Positions 1-11,515 of a stretch of DNA of 64,000 nucleotides are shown here, in pieces (the stretch's first letter is position 1; each line of letters begins with the position of its first letter). This DNA is from Talinum fruticosum (Eukaryota > Streptophyta > Magnoliopsida > Caryophyllales > Talinaceae): the NCBI GenBank assembly GCA_021018815.1, contig JAITYX010000012.1, forward strand, positions 6,435,001-6,499,000, read 5' to 3'. Below the pieces are notes generated by a model, which made no database searches, was not told the DNA's origin, and worked only from the letters and a program-made list of their open reading frames with translations. The position numbers and the translations under genes were made by a program.

Positions 1-925
1 GGACAAAATAGCAGAGAGAGATTTTGAGGCACTGAGGTGGAAGCACCAGCAGGTGGTGCGGGGAGAGAAAGAGGGTTTCTTTACGAGTCCGAGGTAGAGA
101 AGGAGGCCTCGGCTACGAGTTGTGTACCCGGATACCAGGCTGAGTTTCCTGGTTCCCGTACCCCGGAGTTCCTTCTTGCCGACCACGACGGCAGCCTCGG
201 ACACAACATTGGGGTCCGAGGGGAGAGGAACCTTGAATTATTTAAATACAAGGGTGAGAACAACGACCGAAGGGAAGAGGGGTGTTCTTCTTATTTCGTA
301 GTTGAGCTGGCATAGCCGCCATCCGCTCCAATGATAGAAGGGAAGAGGTCTACTTCTTAGCCTTCAAGAATGTCAAAAAGAGCTTTTAAGTTCTTGGAGT
401 TGGGGTTCTCCTTGCTGGAATGCTTGAGAGAAAAAGGTTCTCATCAACAAGAAGCACGAAGGCGTGCTTCGACTTCAACCGAGTCACCGAAAAATTTTTC
501 CGTGACTCGGGGAACTCTTTGGCGAATTTTTCAAAGAAGTCGTCGGCGACTTCGATGAAAGGAATGGGGTTGCTGTTCAAGAAGAGAGAAGTGACCTTGA
601 GCAAGCGGTGGAGGAGAGAGGTGTTGATGCGAACGATAACGTTCCGAACCCCGGAGGTTAGAACACCTTCGAGTGAGTGAGGTGAGTGTAGAACTCGAAA
701 CGAGTTCGGGGTAAATGAACTCGCTGAAACGAGAGAAAGTTATAAACACCGGTGGTTTGAATGTGGGACAACCACGAAAATTTGGTGGTTGTAAAGAACT
801 TGTCGTCCAGCACGAGATGCTTGGGTGACAACGGGCTTAGAAAATGAAGAGCCTTCTTGGCTTTTGGTACGTGGCTTCTTAGATGAAGAACCAAGAAAGT
901 CGGGGTGAGAACCTCTTTTAGGCAT
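1..925 (-). pseudogene. Copia downstream ORF2, unit 1 (partial)
   Basis: The minus-strand reading starts at ATG 923-925 with MPKRGSHPDFLGSSSKKPR, the start shared by all units and, slightly changed, by element A. The middle part (YPELV, then a stretch like VIVRINTSLLHRLLKV, then FFEKFAKEFPESRKNFSVT) resembles the plant 'putative transposon protein' domain often found downstream of pol in large copia elements; that is family knowledge, not a search result. The reading is broken into three frames by small indels. The C-terminal coiled-coil part lies beyond the left edge. Function is unknown. No clear signal peptide or membrane segment supports calling it an envelope protein. Confidence 0.75.
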
Positions 926-1571
926 TTTTGAGAATGAGGAAAGAAAGATGAAACTTTTGAGGAAGAGAAAAAGGGAGTAGGTCGACGAGAATGAAAGAAA
1001 AAGAGTAGAAGAAAAAGATGAGAGCAGATTGAGCTTAGTTGAGATGATCTTTATGTCACTTGAAAAAGTCCAGAGATCATCTGTAGACATAGAAAGCTTC
1101 CGCGAGAAGTTTCATTTTTGAGAGAGAGATGAAATGTAGAGTATCGAGACGAAGAAGAATAGGCGCTATATATAGAAAGATAAACGTCCGTCAACTATCC
1201 GTTTCGACTCGGCTCGTCCATCGAGTCAACTTAGACCGGTGTGACGGTTCTCTTCTCAACGGTTAAGAATCGTGCGAAATCATCAAACGACTAGAAGCTA
1301 ATCACAACTCGCGAGAGAGAGAGAGAGAAAAAGATTTTGAAAAATAAATTCGAAACTCTCCACCAATCTAGAGATAATTCCAGAGAATTGATGTCCATTT
1401 TTCTCAACGTCCGAGTTTGACTCAGATTGGTTTCGAGTGACTCGAAACTTAACACAAATAATAACTATCAGCTCAATATCACTCGAATCAATTGAACCAA
1501 TGGTTATTAACAATTTTAACGCACATAACTCATAATCATGCAATGAATATTATCATAATGAGAGCACATAA
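926..1571 (-). other. pol-ORF2 spacer, unit 1
   Basis: Non-coding stretch between the pol stop and the ORF2 start. It holds a GA microsatellite (about 1313-1328), a TATA-like box and a long pyrimidine-rich leader on the minus strand. Element A keeps the same order (CT run, GGTCTAAG-like block, TATA, CT-rich leader), so the spacer appears to be a conserved part of the family. Confidence 0.7.
1166..1175 (-). promoter_or_regulatory. TATA-like box upstream of ORF2, unit 1
   Basis: CTATATATAG on the minus strand, about 240 bp before the ORF2 ATG and followed by a CT-rich leader. It lies in the spacer after the pol stop (1572). The same arrangement is present in the other units and, with a diverged sequence, in element A. 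Confidence 0.5.
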
Positions 1572-2530
1572 TTATGCATTTAACATTCCAAGTTCATTCC
1601 GAATAAAACAAAACCGATCTTTACCAAGAGGCTTTGTAAAGATATCGGCTAATTGAAGATTAGTAGGAATGAACTCAAGTTCAATATCACCTTTCTCGGA
1701 ATGGTCTTGTAAGAAATGATACTCGACCTCAATATGTTTTGTCTTTGAATGCTTGAACCAGATTTTTGGTGATGCTAATTGCACTCCGATTGTCACACTT
1801 GATTGGAATTGATTTGAAAGAAAGTCCAAGATCCCTCAAGTGTTGCTTTATCCATAAAATTTGAGCGCAACATGCTCCAGCTGCAATATACTCGGCTTCA
1901 GCAGTTGATAGAGCTACTGAGTTTTGCTTCTTTGAGTGCCAAGATATTAGGGATTGACCCAGAAATTGACATGCTCCTGAAGTGCTCTTTCTATCAACTT
2001 TGTATCCAGCGTAATCAGCATCCGAGTATCCATTGAGAGTTAGTTCCGAGTCTCTTGAGTACCATAGACCTAAGTTCCGAGTCCTCGCAAGATATCTCGA
2101 ATAATCTCTTCACCGTAGTGAGATGTGATTCTTTTGGATTAGCTTGGAGCGCCTAAACATACACTCGAACATTATATCCGGCCGGTTGGAAGTAAGATAT
2201 AGCAAAGATCCAATCATACCTCGATAGAGTTTCTAATCTATTGCTTTACCTTTCTCGTCCGAGTCAAGTTTGATACTATTGCTCATGGGTGTAGCTGCAT
2301 GCTTTGCCTCTTGGAGTTTGTATTTCTTCGACAGCTCCTTGGTATACTTTGATTGATGGACATAGATTCCATCTTTGTCTTGTTTAATTTGTAGACCAAG
2401 GAAAAAATTGAGTTCTCCCATCATACTCATTCGAAATTCCGACTCATTAACTCGGAAAATTCTCGTGAGAAAAATTCATTAGTAGCCCCAAAGATTATAT
2501 CATCGACATAGATTTGAACAATAAGGAAAT
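1572..2530 (-). pseudogene. Copia RT C-terminal part plus RNase H, unit 1
   Basis: Minus-strand reading opens with IVQIYVDDIIFGATNEFF (RT active-site box), then MSMMGELNFFLGLQIKQDKD and HQSKYTKELSKKYKLQ (RT thumb), then RNase H with DRKSTSGACQF-like and TKHIEVEYHFLQDH blocks, ending ...ELGMLNA and stop at 1572. The N-terminal RT fingers, integrase, protease and gag are absent because the module starts just before YVDD. Frameshifts break it into pieces. It cannot encode a complete polymerase. Confidence 0.85.
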
Positions 2531-2740
2531 TTGATGTCTCCACAAAAGAAATAAGTAGAAATCTCTCGAAAGAAGAAGAATCTAGCGGACTGTGGAATTG
2601 TGACACAGGTGCATGGCGCCTACGAGGGGAGGGGATGTCCGAATAGAAGCGGAGGGATGAGAGGTACGCCGACGCCTGGTAGGATCTTGACGATGTGCTT
2701 GAGCGTGGCGAAGGGAGGACGAGGATCGTCATTAAGGGCT
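2531..2740 (-). other. ORF2 3' region joined to RT, unit 2
   Basis: About 210 bp between the end of readable ORF2 and the RT fragment of unit 1. The part next to the junction (atttgatgtctccacaaaag) resembles the sequence after ORF2 in element A near 29360-29380, so it is probably the element's 3' untranslated region, cut before its PPT and LTR. Confidence 0.6.
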
Positions 2741-4236
2741 TAGCTCGAGTGGCCGACCCGGAACGAGAGGATCTAGGGGTTCCTCCCCAGGGACCTCGGT
2801 AGGCTGGAGGGGTCCGCTCGGTCGACCTGCTACATGTTGTCGTAGCGCAGCTAGGTCTTCGACCCACTCGGACTGCCATCCGAGCCGACTACTACCACTT
2901 GAGTTTGAGGAGCGATCGACCCTAAGCCGTTCCTCGCTGCTTCTTCTTTGTGTTCCACCCTTGCCCGGACGGAGCTGCCTCGGCACGCAGCTCCTCGGCA
3001 TCTGCTTCTTCGTTGTCCGTCGCTTCTTCCTCCCCGCTCTCGAGGAGGTCATAGCCGGGCTCGAGGACGCTTTAAAAGTGTCCGAGTCGCTACGGTCCTG
3101 AGCCGCCTTGGACCTTCACTCCTGGAGGAGCTCGATCGGCTCCTTTTGCTCCTTCACCAATCCCTTCATCTCAAGAATTAGATCTATTTGCTCTCGGATT
3201 TGAGATTGGGTTGTTTTTGGTTGATGGTCATAGATCGAAAAGCAATCTTGAATGACCGGAGCATGTCCTTGAATTCGAGAGGACACGGAGTTGATTTTGT
3301 CCATGAAAGCGGAGGACAAAATAGCGAGAGAGAGATTTTGAGGCACTGAGGTGGAAGCACCAGCGAGTGGTGCGGGGAGAGAAAGAGGGTTTCTTTACGA
3401 GTCCGAGGTAGAGAAGGAGGCCTCGGCTACGAGTTGTGTACCCGGATACCGAGTCGAGTTTCTGGTTCCCGTACCCCGGAGTTCCTTCTTGCCGACCACG
3501 ACGGCAGCCTCGGACACAACATTGGGGTCCGAGGGAGAGGAACCTTGAATTATTTAAATACAAGGGTGAGAACAACGACCGAAGGGAAGAGGGGTGTTCT
3601 TCTTATTTCGTAGTTGAGCTGGCATAGCTGCCATCCGCTCAATGATAGAAGGGAAGAGGTCTACTTCTTAGCCTTCAAGAATGTCAAAAAGAGCTTTTAA
3701 GTTCTTGGAGTTGGGGTTCTCCTTGCTGGAATGCTGAGAGAAAAAGGTTCTCATCAACAAGAAGCACGAAGGCGTGCTTCGACTTCAACCGAGTCACCGA
3801 AAAATTTTTCCGTGACTCGGGGAACTCTTTGGCGAATTTTTCAAAGAAGTCGTCGGCGACTTCGATGAAAGGAATGGGGTTGTCTGTTCAAGAAGAGAGA
3901 AGTGACCTTGAGCAAGCGGTGGAGGAGAGAGGTGTTGATGCGAACGATAACGTTCCGAACCCCGGAGGTTAGAACACCTTCGAGTGAGTGAGGTGAGTGT
4001 AGAACTCGAAACGAGTTCGGGGTAAATGAACTCGCTGAAACAGAGAAAGTTATAAACACCGGTGGTTTGAATGTGGGACAACCACGAAAATTTGGTGGTT
4101 GTAAAGAACTTGTCGTCCAGACACGAGATGCTTGGGTGACAACGGGCTTAGAAAATGAAGAGCCTTCTTGGCTTTTGGTACGTGGCTTCTTAGATGAAGA
4201 ACCAAGAAAGTCGGGGTGAGAACCTCTTTTAGGCAT
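2741..4236 (-). pseudogene. Copia downstream ORF2, unit 2
   Basis: Starts at ATG 4234-4236 (MPKRGSHPDF...). In order: basic N-terminus; a YPELV...LTSLT block; the VIVRINTSLLHRLLK block; FFEKFAKEFPESRKNF; a Pro/Ser-rich linker near 3350-3500; a helix-rich segment (IREQIDLILEMKGLVKEQ, about 3150-3180) that looks like a coiled coil; and an acidic to basic tail with RSNSSGSS-like and DLAALRQHVAGRPSG blocks. Total would be about 480-500 residues if the frames were joined; several indels break it. Element A and element C carry related ORFs with the same coiled-coil and acidic layout. Confidence 0.75.
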
Positions 4237-4886
4237 TTTTGAGAATGAGGAAAGAAAGATGAAACTTTTGAGGAAGAGAAAAAGGGAGTAGGTCGACGAG
4301 AATGAAAGAAAAAGAGTAGAAGAAAAAGATGAGAAGCGAGTTGAGCTTAGTTGAGATGATCTTTATGTCACTTGAAAAAGTCCAGAGATCATCTGTAGAC
4401 ATAGAAAGCTTCCGCGAGAAGTTTCATTTTTGAGAGAGAGATGAAATGTAGAGTATCGAGACGAAGAAGAATAGGCGCTATATATAGAAAGATAAACGTC
4501 CAGTCAACTATCCGTTCGACTCGGCTCGTCCATCGAGTCAACTTAGACCGGTGTGACGGTTCTCTTCTCAACGGTTAAGAATCGTGCGAAATCATCAAAC
4601 GACTAGAAGCTAATCACAACTCGCGAGAGAGAGAGAGAGAGAAAAGATTTTGAAAAAATAAATTCCGAAACTCTCCACCAATCTAGAGATAATTCCGGAG
4701 AATTGATGTCCATTTTTCTCAACGTCCGAGTTTGACTCAGATTGGTTTCGAGTGACTCGAAACTTAACACAAATAATAACTATCAGCTCAATATCACTCG
4801 AATCAATTGAACCAATGGTTATTAACAATTTTAACGCACATAACTCATAATCATGCAATGAATATTATCATAATGAGAGCACATAA
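4237..4886 (-). other. pol-ORF2 spacer, unit 2
   Basis: Same organisation as in unit 1: GA microsatellite at about 4624-4642, then a TATA-like box and CT-rich leader on the minus strand before the ORF2 ATG. Confidence 0.7.
4478..4487 (-). promoter_or_regulatory. TATA-like box upstream of ORF2, unit 2
   Basis: CTATATATAG on the minus strand, about 240 bp upstream of the ORF2 ATG at 4236, inside the spacer after the pol stop at 4887. Confidence 0.5.
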
Positions 4887-5846
4887 TTATGCATTTAACA
4901 TTCCAAGTTCATTCAGAATAAAACAAAACCGATCTTTACCAAGAGGCTTTGTAAAGATATCAGCTAATTGAAGATTAGTAGGAATGAACTCAAGTTCAAT
5001 ATCACCTTTCTCGGAATGGTCTTGTAAGAAATGATACTCGACCTCAATATGTTTTGTCTTTGAATGCTTGAACCAGATTTTTGGTGATGCTAATTGCACT
5101 CGATTGTCACACTTGATTGGAATTGATTTGAAAGAAAGTCCAAGATCCCTCAAGTGTTGCTTTATCCATAAAATTTGAGCGCAACATGCTCCAGACTGCA
5201 ATATACTCGGCTTCAGCGAGTTGATAGAGCTACTGAGTTTTGCTTCTTTGAGTGCCAAGATATTAGGGATTGACCCAGAAATTGACATGCTCCTGAAGTG
5301 CTCTTTCTATCAACTTTGTATCCAGCGTAATCAGCATCCGAGTATCCATTGAGAGTTAGTTCCGAGTCTCTTGAGTACCATAGACCTAAGTTACGAGTCC
5401 CTGCAAGATATCTCGAATAATCTCTTCACCGTAGTGAGATGTGATTCTTTTGGATTAGCTTGGAGCGCCTAAACATACACTCGAACATTATATCCGGCCG
5501 GCTGGAAGTAAGATATAGCAAAGATCCAATCATACCTCGATAGAGTTTCTAATCTATTGCTTTACCTTTCTCGTCCGAGTCAAGTTTGATACTATTGCTC
5601 ATGGGTGTAGCTGCATGCTTTGCCTCTTGGAGTTTGTATTTCTTCGACAGCTCCTTGGTATACTTTGATTGATGGACATAGATTCCATCTTTGTCTTGTT
5701 TAATTTGTAGACCAAGGAAAAAATTGAGTTCTCCCATCATACTCATTCGAAATTCCGACTCATTAACTCGGAAAATTCTCGCGTGAAAAATTCATTAGTA
5801 GCCCCAAAGATTATATCATCGACATAGATTTGAACAATAAGGAAAT
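4887..5846 (-). pseudogene. Copia RT C-terminal part plus RNase H, unit 2
   Basis: Same content as in unit 1: YVDD box at the upstream end, thumb (MSMMGELNFFLG), RNase H with TKHIEVEYHFLQD and ending ...LNELGMLNA, stop 4887-4889. It shares with unit 1 the variant ELSKKYK, where units 3 and 4 read ELLKKYK. The RNase H part is open over a longer stretch (4887-5288) than in the other units. Confidence 0.85.
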
Positions 5847-6054
5847 TTGATGTCTCCACAAAAGAAATAAGTAGAAATCTCTCGAAAGAAGAAGAATCTA
5901 GCGGATCGTGGAATTGTGACACAGGTGCATGGCGCCTACGAGGGAGGGGGATGTCCGAATAGAAGCGGAGGGATGAGAGGTACGCCGACGCCGGTAGGAT
6001 CTTGACGATGTGCTTGAGCGTGGCGAAGGGAGGACAGGGATCGTCATTAAGGGC
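5847..6054 (-). other. ORF2 3' region joined to RT, unit 3
   Basis: About 210 bp of ORF2-downstream sequence ending at the recombinant junction with unit 2's RT fragment. No coding signal is convincing here. Confidence 0.6.
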
Positions 6055-7557
6055 TTAGCTCGAGTGGCCGACCCGAACGAGAGGATCTAGGGGTTCCTCC
6101 CCGGGGACCTCGGTAGGCTGGAGGGGTCCGCTCGGTCGACCTGCTACATGTTGTCGTAGCGCAGCTAGGTCTTCGACCCACTCGGACTGCCGTCCGAGCC
6201 GACTACTACCACTTGAGTTTGAGGAGCGATCGACCCTAAGCCGTTCCTGCTCGCTTCTTCTTTGTGTTCCACCCCTTGCCCGGACGGAGCTGCCTCGGCC
6301 GCGAGCTCCTCGGCATCTGCTTCTTCGTTGTCTCGTCGCTTCTTCCTCCCCGCTCTCCGAGGAGGTCATAGCCGGGCTCGAGGACGCTTTAAAAGTGTCC
6401 GAGTCGCTACGGTCCTGAGCTGCCTTGGACCTTCACTCCTGGAGGAGCTCGATCGGCTCCTTTTGCTCCTTCACCAATCCCTTCATCTCAAGAATTAGAT
6501 CTATTTGCTCTCGGATTTGAGATTGGGTTGTTTTTGGTTGATGGTCATAGATCGAAAAGCAATCTTGAATGACCGGAGCATGTCCTTGAATTCGAGAGGA
6601 CACGGAGTTGATTTTGTCCATGAAAGCGGAGGACAAAATAGCAGAGAGAGATTTTGAGGCACTGAGGTGGAAGCACCAGCAGGTGGTGCAGGGAGAGAAA
6701 GAGGGTTTCTTTCGAGTCCGAGGTAGAGAAGGAGGCCTCGGCTCCGAGTTGTGTACCCGGATACCAGGCTGAGTTTCCTGGTTCCCGTACCCCTGGAGTT
6801 CCTTCTTGCCGACCACGACGGCAGCCTCGGTACACAACATTGGGGTCCGAGGGGAGAGGAACCTTGAATTATTTAAATACAAGGGTGAGAACAAGACCGA
6901 AGGGAAGAGGGGTGTTCTTCTTATTTCGAGTTGAGCTGGCATAGCCGCCATCCGCTCAATGATAGAAGGGAAGAGGTCTACTTCTTAGCCTTCAAGAATG
7001 TCAAAAAGAGCTTTTAAGTTCTTGGAGTTGGGGTTCTCCTTGCTGGAATGCTGAGAGAAAAAGGTTCTCATCAACAAGAAGCACGGAAGGCGTGCTTCGA
7101 CTTCAACCGAGTCACCGAAAAATTTTTCCGTGACTCGGGGAACTCTTTGGCGAATTTTTCAAAGAAGTCGTCGGCGACTTCGAGTGAAAGGAATGGGGTT
7201 GCTTGTTCAAGAAGAGAGAAGTGACCTTGAGCAAGCGGTGGAGGAGAGAGGTGTTGATGCGAACAGTAACGTTCCGAACCCCGGAGGTTAGAACACCTTC
7301 GAGTGAGTGAGGTGAGTGTAGAACTCGAAACGAGTTCGGGGTAAATGAACTCGCTGAAACGAGAGAAAGTTATAAACACCGGTGGTTTGAATGTGGGACA
7401 ACCACGAAAATTTGGTGGTTGTAAAGAACTTGTCGTCCGAAGCACGAGATGCTTGGGTGACAACGGGCTTAGAAAATGAAGAGCCTTCTTGGCTTTTGGT
7501 ACGTGGCTTCTTAGATGAAGAACCAAGAAAGTCGGGGTGAGAACCTCTTTTAGGCAT
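6055..7557 (-). pseudogene. Copia downstream ORF2, unit 3
   Basis: ATG at 7555-7557 (MPKRGSHPDF...). An in-frame upstream ATG at 7721 extends the same kind of reading, but MPKRG is preferred because element A starts there too. The conserved middle (YPELV, then FFEKFAKEFPESRKNF), the coiled-coil segment (IREQIDLILEMKGLVKEQ, 6433-6500) and the C-terminal RSNSSGSS...DLAALRQHV block (6055-6369) are all present but in different frames because of indels. Confidence 0.75.
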
Positions 7558-8202
7558 TTTTGAGAATGAGGAAAGAAAGATGAAACTTTTGAGGAAGAGA
7601 AAAAGGGAGTAGGTCGACGAGAATGAAAGAAAAAGAGTAGAAGAAAAAGATGAGAGCGATTGAGCTTAGTTGAGATGATCTTTATGTCACTTGAAAAGTC
7701 CGAGAGATCACTTGTAGACATAGAAAGCTTCCGCGAGAAGTTTCATTTTTGAGAGAGAGATGAAATGTAGAGTATCGAGACGAAGAAGAATAGGCGCTAT
7801 ATATAGAAAGATAAACGTCCGTCAACTATCCGTTCGACTCGGCTCGTCCATCGATCAACTTAGACCGGTGTGACGGTTCTCTTCTCAACGGTTAAGAATC
7901 GTGCGAAATCATCAAACGACTAGAAGCTAATCACAACTCGCGAGAGAGAGAGAGAGAGAAAAAGATTTTGAAAAAATAAATTCGAAACTCTCCACCAATC
8001 TAGAGATAATTCCGGAGAATTGATGTCCATTTTTCTCAACGTCCGAGTTTGACTCGGATTGGTTTCGAGTGACTCGAAACTTAACACAAATAATAACTAT
8101 CAGCTCAATATCACTGAATCAATTGAACCAATGGTTATTAACAATTTTAACGCACATAACTCATAATCATGCAATGAATATTATCATAATGAGAGCACAT
8201 AA
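7558..8202 (-). other. pol-ORF2 spacer, unit 3
   Basis: GA microsatellite at about 7940-7958, TATA-like box and CT-rich leader, as in the other units. Confidence 0.7.
7797..7806 (-). promoter_or_regulatory. TATA-like box upstream of ORF2, unit 3
   Basis: CTATATATAG on the minus strand, about 240 bp before ATG 7557. Confidence 0.5.
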
Positions 8203-9159
8203 TTATGCATTTAACATTCCAAGTTCATTCGAATAAAACAAAACCGATCTTTACCAAGAGGCTTTGTAAAGATATCGGCTAATTGAAGATTAGTAGGAAT
8301 GAACTCAAGTTCAATATCACCTTTCTCGGAATGGTCTTGTAAGAAATGATACTCGACCTCAATATGTTTTGTCTTTGAATGCTTGAACCAGATTTTTGGT
8401 GATGCTAATTGCACTCGATTGTCACACTTGATTGGAATTGATTTGAAAGAAAGTCCAAGATCCCTCAAGTGTTGCTTTATCCATAAAATTTGAGCGCAAC
8501 ATGCTCCAGTTGCAATATACTCAGCTTCAGCGATTGATAGAGCTACCGAGTTTTGCTTCTTTGAGTGCCAAGATATTAGGGATTGACCCAGAAATTGACA
8601 TGCTCCTGAAGTGCTCTTTCTATCAACTTTGTATCCAGCGTAATCAGCATCCGAGTATCCATTGAGAGTTAGTTCCGAGTCTCTTGAGTACCATAGACCT
8701 AAGTTACGAGTCCCTGCAAGATATCTCGAATAATCTCTTCACCGTAGTGAGATGTGATTCTTTTGGATTAGCTTGGAGCGCCTAAACATACACTCGAACA
8801 TTATATCCGGCCGGCTGGAAGTAAGATATAGCAAAGATCCAATCATACCTCGATAGAGTTTCTAATCTATTGCTTTACCTTTCTCGTCCGAGTCAAGTTT
8901 GATACTATTGCTCATGGGTGTAGCTGCATGCTTTGCCTCTTGGAGTTTGTATTTCTTCAGCAGCTCCTTGGTATACTTTGATTGATGGACATAGATTCCA
9001 TCTTTGTCTTGTTTAATTTGTAGACCAAGGAAAAAATTGAGTTCTCCCATCATACTCATTCGAAATTCCGACTCATTAACTCGGAAAATTCTCGGCAGAA
9101 AAATTCATTAGTAGCCCCAAAGATTATATCATCGACATAGATTTGAACAATAAGGAAAT
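8203..9159 (-). pseudogene. Copia RT C-terminal part plus RNase H, unit 3
   Basis: YVDD box next to the junction, thumb (8862-9059, MSMMGELNFFLGLQ...ELLKKYKLQ), RNase H C-terminal part (8211-8468). The final residues are shifted by an indel relative to the ...ELGMLNA ending of other units; the equivalent stop is at 8203-8205. Confidence 0.85.
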
Positions 9160-9371
9160 TTGATGTCTCCACAAAAGAAATAAGTAGAAATCTCTCGAAA
9201 GAAGAAGAATCTAGCGGACTGTGGAATTGTGACACGGTGCATGGCGCCTACGAGGGGAGGGGATGTCCGAATAGAAGCGGAGGGATGAGAGGTACGCCGA
9301 CGCCGGTAGGATCTTGACGATGTGCTTGAGCGTGGCGAAGGGAGGACGAGGGATCGTCATTAAGGGCTTAG
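9160..9371 (-). other. ORF2 3' region joined to RT, unit 4
   Basis: ORF2-downstream sequence ending at junction 9159/9160 with unit 3's RT fragment. No PPT or LTR follows, unlike element A after its ORF2. Confidence 0.6.
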
Positions 9372-10868
9372 CTACGAGTGGGCGACCCGAACGAGAGGAT
9401 CTAGGGGTTCCTCCCAGGGACCTCGGTAGGCTGGAGAGGTCCGCTCGGTCGACCTGCTACATGTTGTCGTAGCGCAGCTAGGTCTTCGACCCACTCGAGG
9501 CTGCCATGCCGAGCCGACTACTACCACTTGAGTTTGAGGAGCGATCGACCCTAAGCCGTTCCTCGCTGCTTCTTCTTTGTGTTCCACCCCTTGCCCAGAC
9601 GGAGCTGCCTCGGCCGCGAGCTCCTCGGCATCTGCTTCTTCGTTGTCTGCTTGCTTCTTCCTCCCCGCTCTACGAGGAGGTCATAGCCGGAGCTCAAGGA
9701 CGCTTTAAAAGTGTCTCGAGTCGCTACGGTCTGAGCTGCCTTGGACCTTCACTCTGGAGGAGCTCGATCGGCTCCTTTTGCTCCTTCACCAATCCCTTCA
9801 TCTCAAGAATTAGATCTATTTGCTCTCGGATTTGAGATTGGGTTGTTTTTGGTTGATGGTCATAGATCGAAAAGCAATCTTGAATGACCGGAGCATGTCC
9901 TTGAATTCGAGAGGACACGGAGTTGATTTTGTCCATGAAAGCGGAGGACAAAATAGCAGAGAGAGATTTTGAGGCACTGAGGTGGAAGCACCAGCAGGTG
10001 GTGCGGGGAGAGAAAGAGGGTTTCTTTACGAGTCCGAGGTAGAGAAGGAGGCCTCGGCTACGAGTTGTGTACCCGGATACTGAGCTGAGTTTCCTGGTTC
10101 CCGTACCCTGGAGTTCCTTCTTGCCGACCACGACGGCAGCCTCGGACACAACATTGGGGTCGAGGGGAGAGGAACCTTGAATTATTTAAATACAAGGGTG
10201 AGAACGAGCACCGAAGGGAAGAGGGGTGTTCTTCTTATTTCGGAGTTGAGCTGGCATAGCTGCCATCCGCTCAATGATAGAAGGGAAGAGGTCTACTTCT
10301 TAGCCTTCAAGAATGTCAAAAAGAGCTTTTAAGTTCTTGGAGTTGGGGTTCTCCTTGCTGGAATGCTGAGAGAAAAAGGTTCTCATCAACAAGAAGCACG
10401 AAGGCGTGCTTCGACTTCAACTGAGTCACTGAAAAATTTTTCCGTGACTCGGGGAACTCTTTGGCGAATTTTTCAAAGAAGTCGTCGGCGACTTCGATGA
10501 AAGGAATGGGGTTGCTGTTCAAGAAGAGAGAAGTGACCTTGAGCAAGCGGTGGAGGAGAGAGGTGTTGATGCGAACGATAACGTTCCGAACCACGGAGGT
10601 TAGAACACCTTCGAGTGAGTGAGGTGAGTGTAGAACTCGAAACGAGTTCGGGGTAAATGAACTCGCTGAAACGAGAGAAAGTTATAAACACCGGTGGTTT
10701 GAATGTGGGACAACCACGAAAATTTGGTGGTTGTAAAGAACTTGTCGTCCAGCACGAGATGCTTTGGGTGACAACGGGCTTAGAAAATGAAGAGCCTTCT
10801 TGGCTTTTGGTACGTGGCTTCTTAGATGAAGAACCAAGAAAGTCGGGGTGAGAACCTCTTTTAGGCAT
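9372..10868 (-). pseudogene. Copia downstream ORF2, unit 4
   Basis: ATG at 10866-10868 (MPKRGSHPDF...). Blocks as in the other units: YPELV and VIVRINTSLLHRLLK near 10560-10620, FFEKFAKEFPESRKNF near 10450, coiled-coil segment 9770-9830, C-terminal block 9372-9587. Broken by several indels; about 500 codons in total. This is the copy closest to the element's own pol. Confidence 0.75.
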
Positions 10869-11515
10869 TTTTGAGAATGAGGAAAGAAAGATGAAACTTT
10901 TGAGGAAGAGAAAAAGGGAGTAGGTCGACGAGAATGAAAGAAAAAGAGTAGAAGAAAAAGATGAGAGCGAGTTGAGCTTAGTTGAGATGATCTTTATGTC
11001 ACTTGAAAAAGTCCAGAGATCACTTGTAGACATAGAAAGCTTCCGCGAGAAGTTTCATTTTTGAGAGAGAGATGAAATGTAGAGTATCGAGACGAAGAAG
11101 AATAGGCGCTATATATAGAAAGATAAACGTCCAGTCAACTATCCGTTTCGACTCGGCTCGTCCATCGGTCAACTTAGACCGGTGTGACGGTTCTCTTCTC
11201 AACGGTTAAGAATCGTGCGAAATCATCAAACGACTAGAAGCTAATCACAACTCGCGAGAGAGAGAGAGAGAGAAAAGATTTTGAAAAATAAATTCTGAAA
11301 CTCTCCACCAATCTAGAGATAATTCCAGAGAATTGATGTCCATTTTTCTCAACGTCCGAGTTTGACTCGGATTGGTTTCGAGTGACTCGAAACTTAACAC
11401 AAATAATAACTATCAGCTCAATATCACTGAATCAATTGAACCAATGGTTATTAACAATTTTAACGCACATAACTCATAATCATGCAATGAATATTATCAT
11501 AATGAGAGCACATAA
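10869..11515 (-). other. pol-ORF2 spacer, unit 4
   Basis: 647 bp between the pol stop and the ORF2 ATG, with a GA microsatellite (about 11257-11273), TATA-like box and CT-rich leader on the minus strand. Confidence 0.7.
11109..11118 (-). promoter_or_regulatory. TATA-like box upstream of ORF2, unit 4
   Basis: CTATATATAG on the minus strand, about 240 bp before ATG 10868. Confidence 0.5.

Larger units (their letters stand above)
1..2530 (-). repeat. E1 tandem module, unit 1 (partial, cut by the left edge)
   Basis: Leftmost visible copy of the amplified E1 module. Read on the minus strand it starts at the RT/ORF2-3' junction (2530/2531), passes RT from just before YVDD, RNase H, the pol-ORF2 spacer with its TATA box, and most of ORF2, and leaves the window inside the ORF2 C-terminal part. 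The string ggacaaaatag at position 1 recurs at 3314, 6631 and 9946, giving the period of about 3.3 kb. The array therefore extends left of the window by an unknown number of units. Confidence 0.93.
2531..5846 (-). repeat. E1 tandem module, unit 2 (complete, 3316 bp)
   Basis: Second copy, bounded by the same junction (AAGGAAAT followed by TTGATGTCTCC on the plus strand) at 2530/2531 and 5846/5847. It contains, in minus-strand order, RT/RNase H, spacer, ORF2 and the ORF2 3' region. It differs from its neighbours by scattered C/T changes and 1-2 base indels; identity looks well above 95% by eye. Confidence 0.95.
5847..9159 (-). repeat. E1 tandem module, unit 3 (complete, 3313 bp)
   Basis: Third copy, bounded by the junctions at 5846/5847 and 9159/9160. 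Same order of parts. Of the four units this one keeps the longest open ORF2 stretch (7071-7721). Confidence 0.95.

Noticed and set aside
740..1090. Serine/phenylalanine-rich N-terminal extension of ORF2 (MSTDDLWTFSS...) as a signal peptide or membrane segment
   Set aside because: It is the translation of the CT-rich leader. Element A starts at MPKRG without such an extension, so the extension is probably untranslated.
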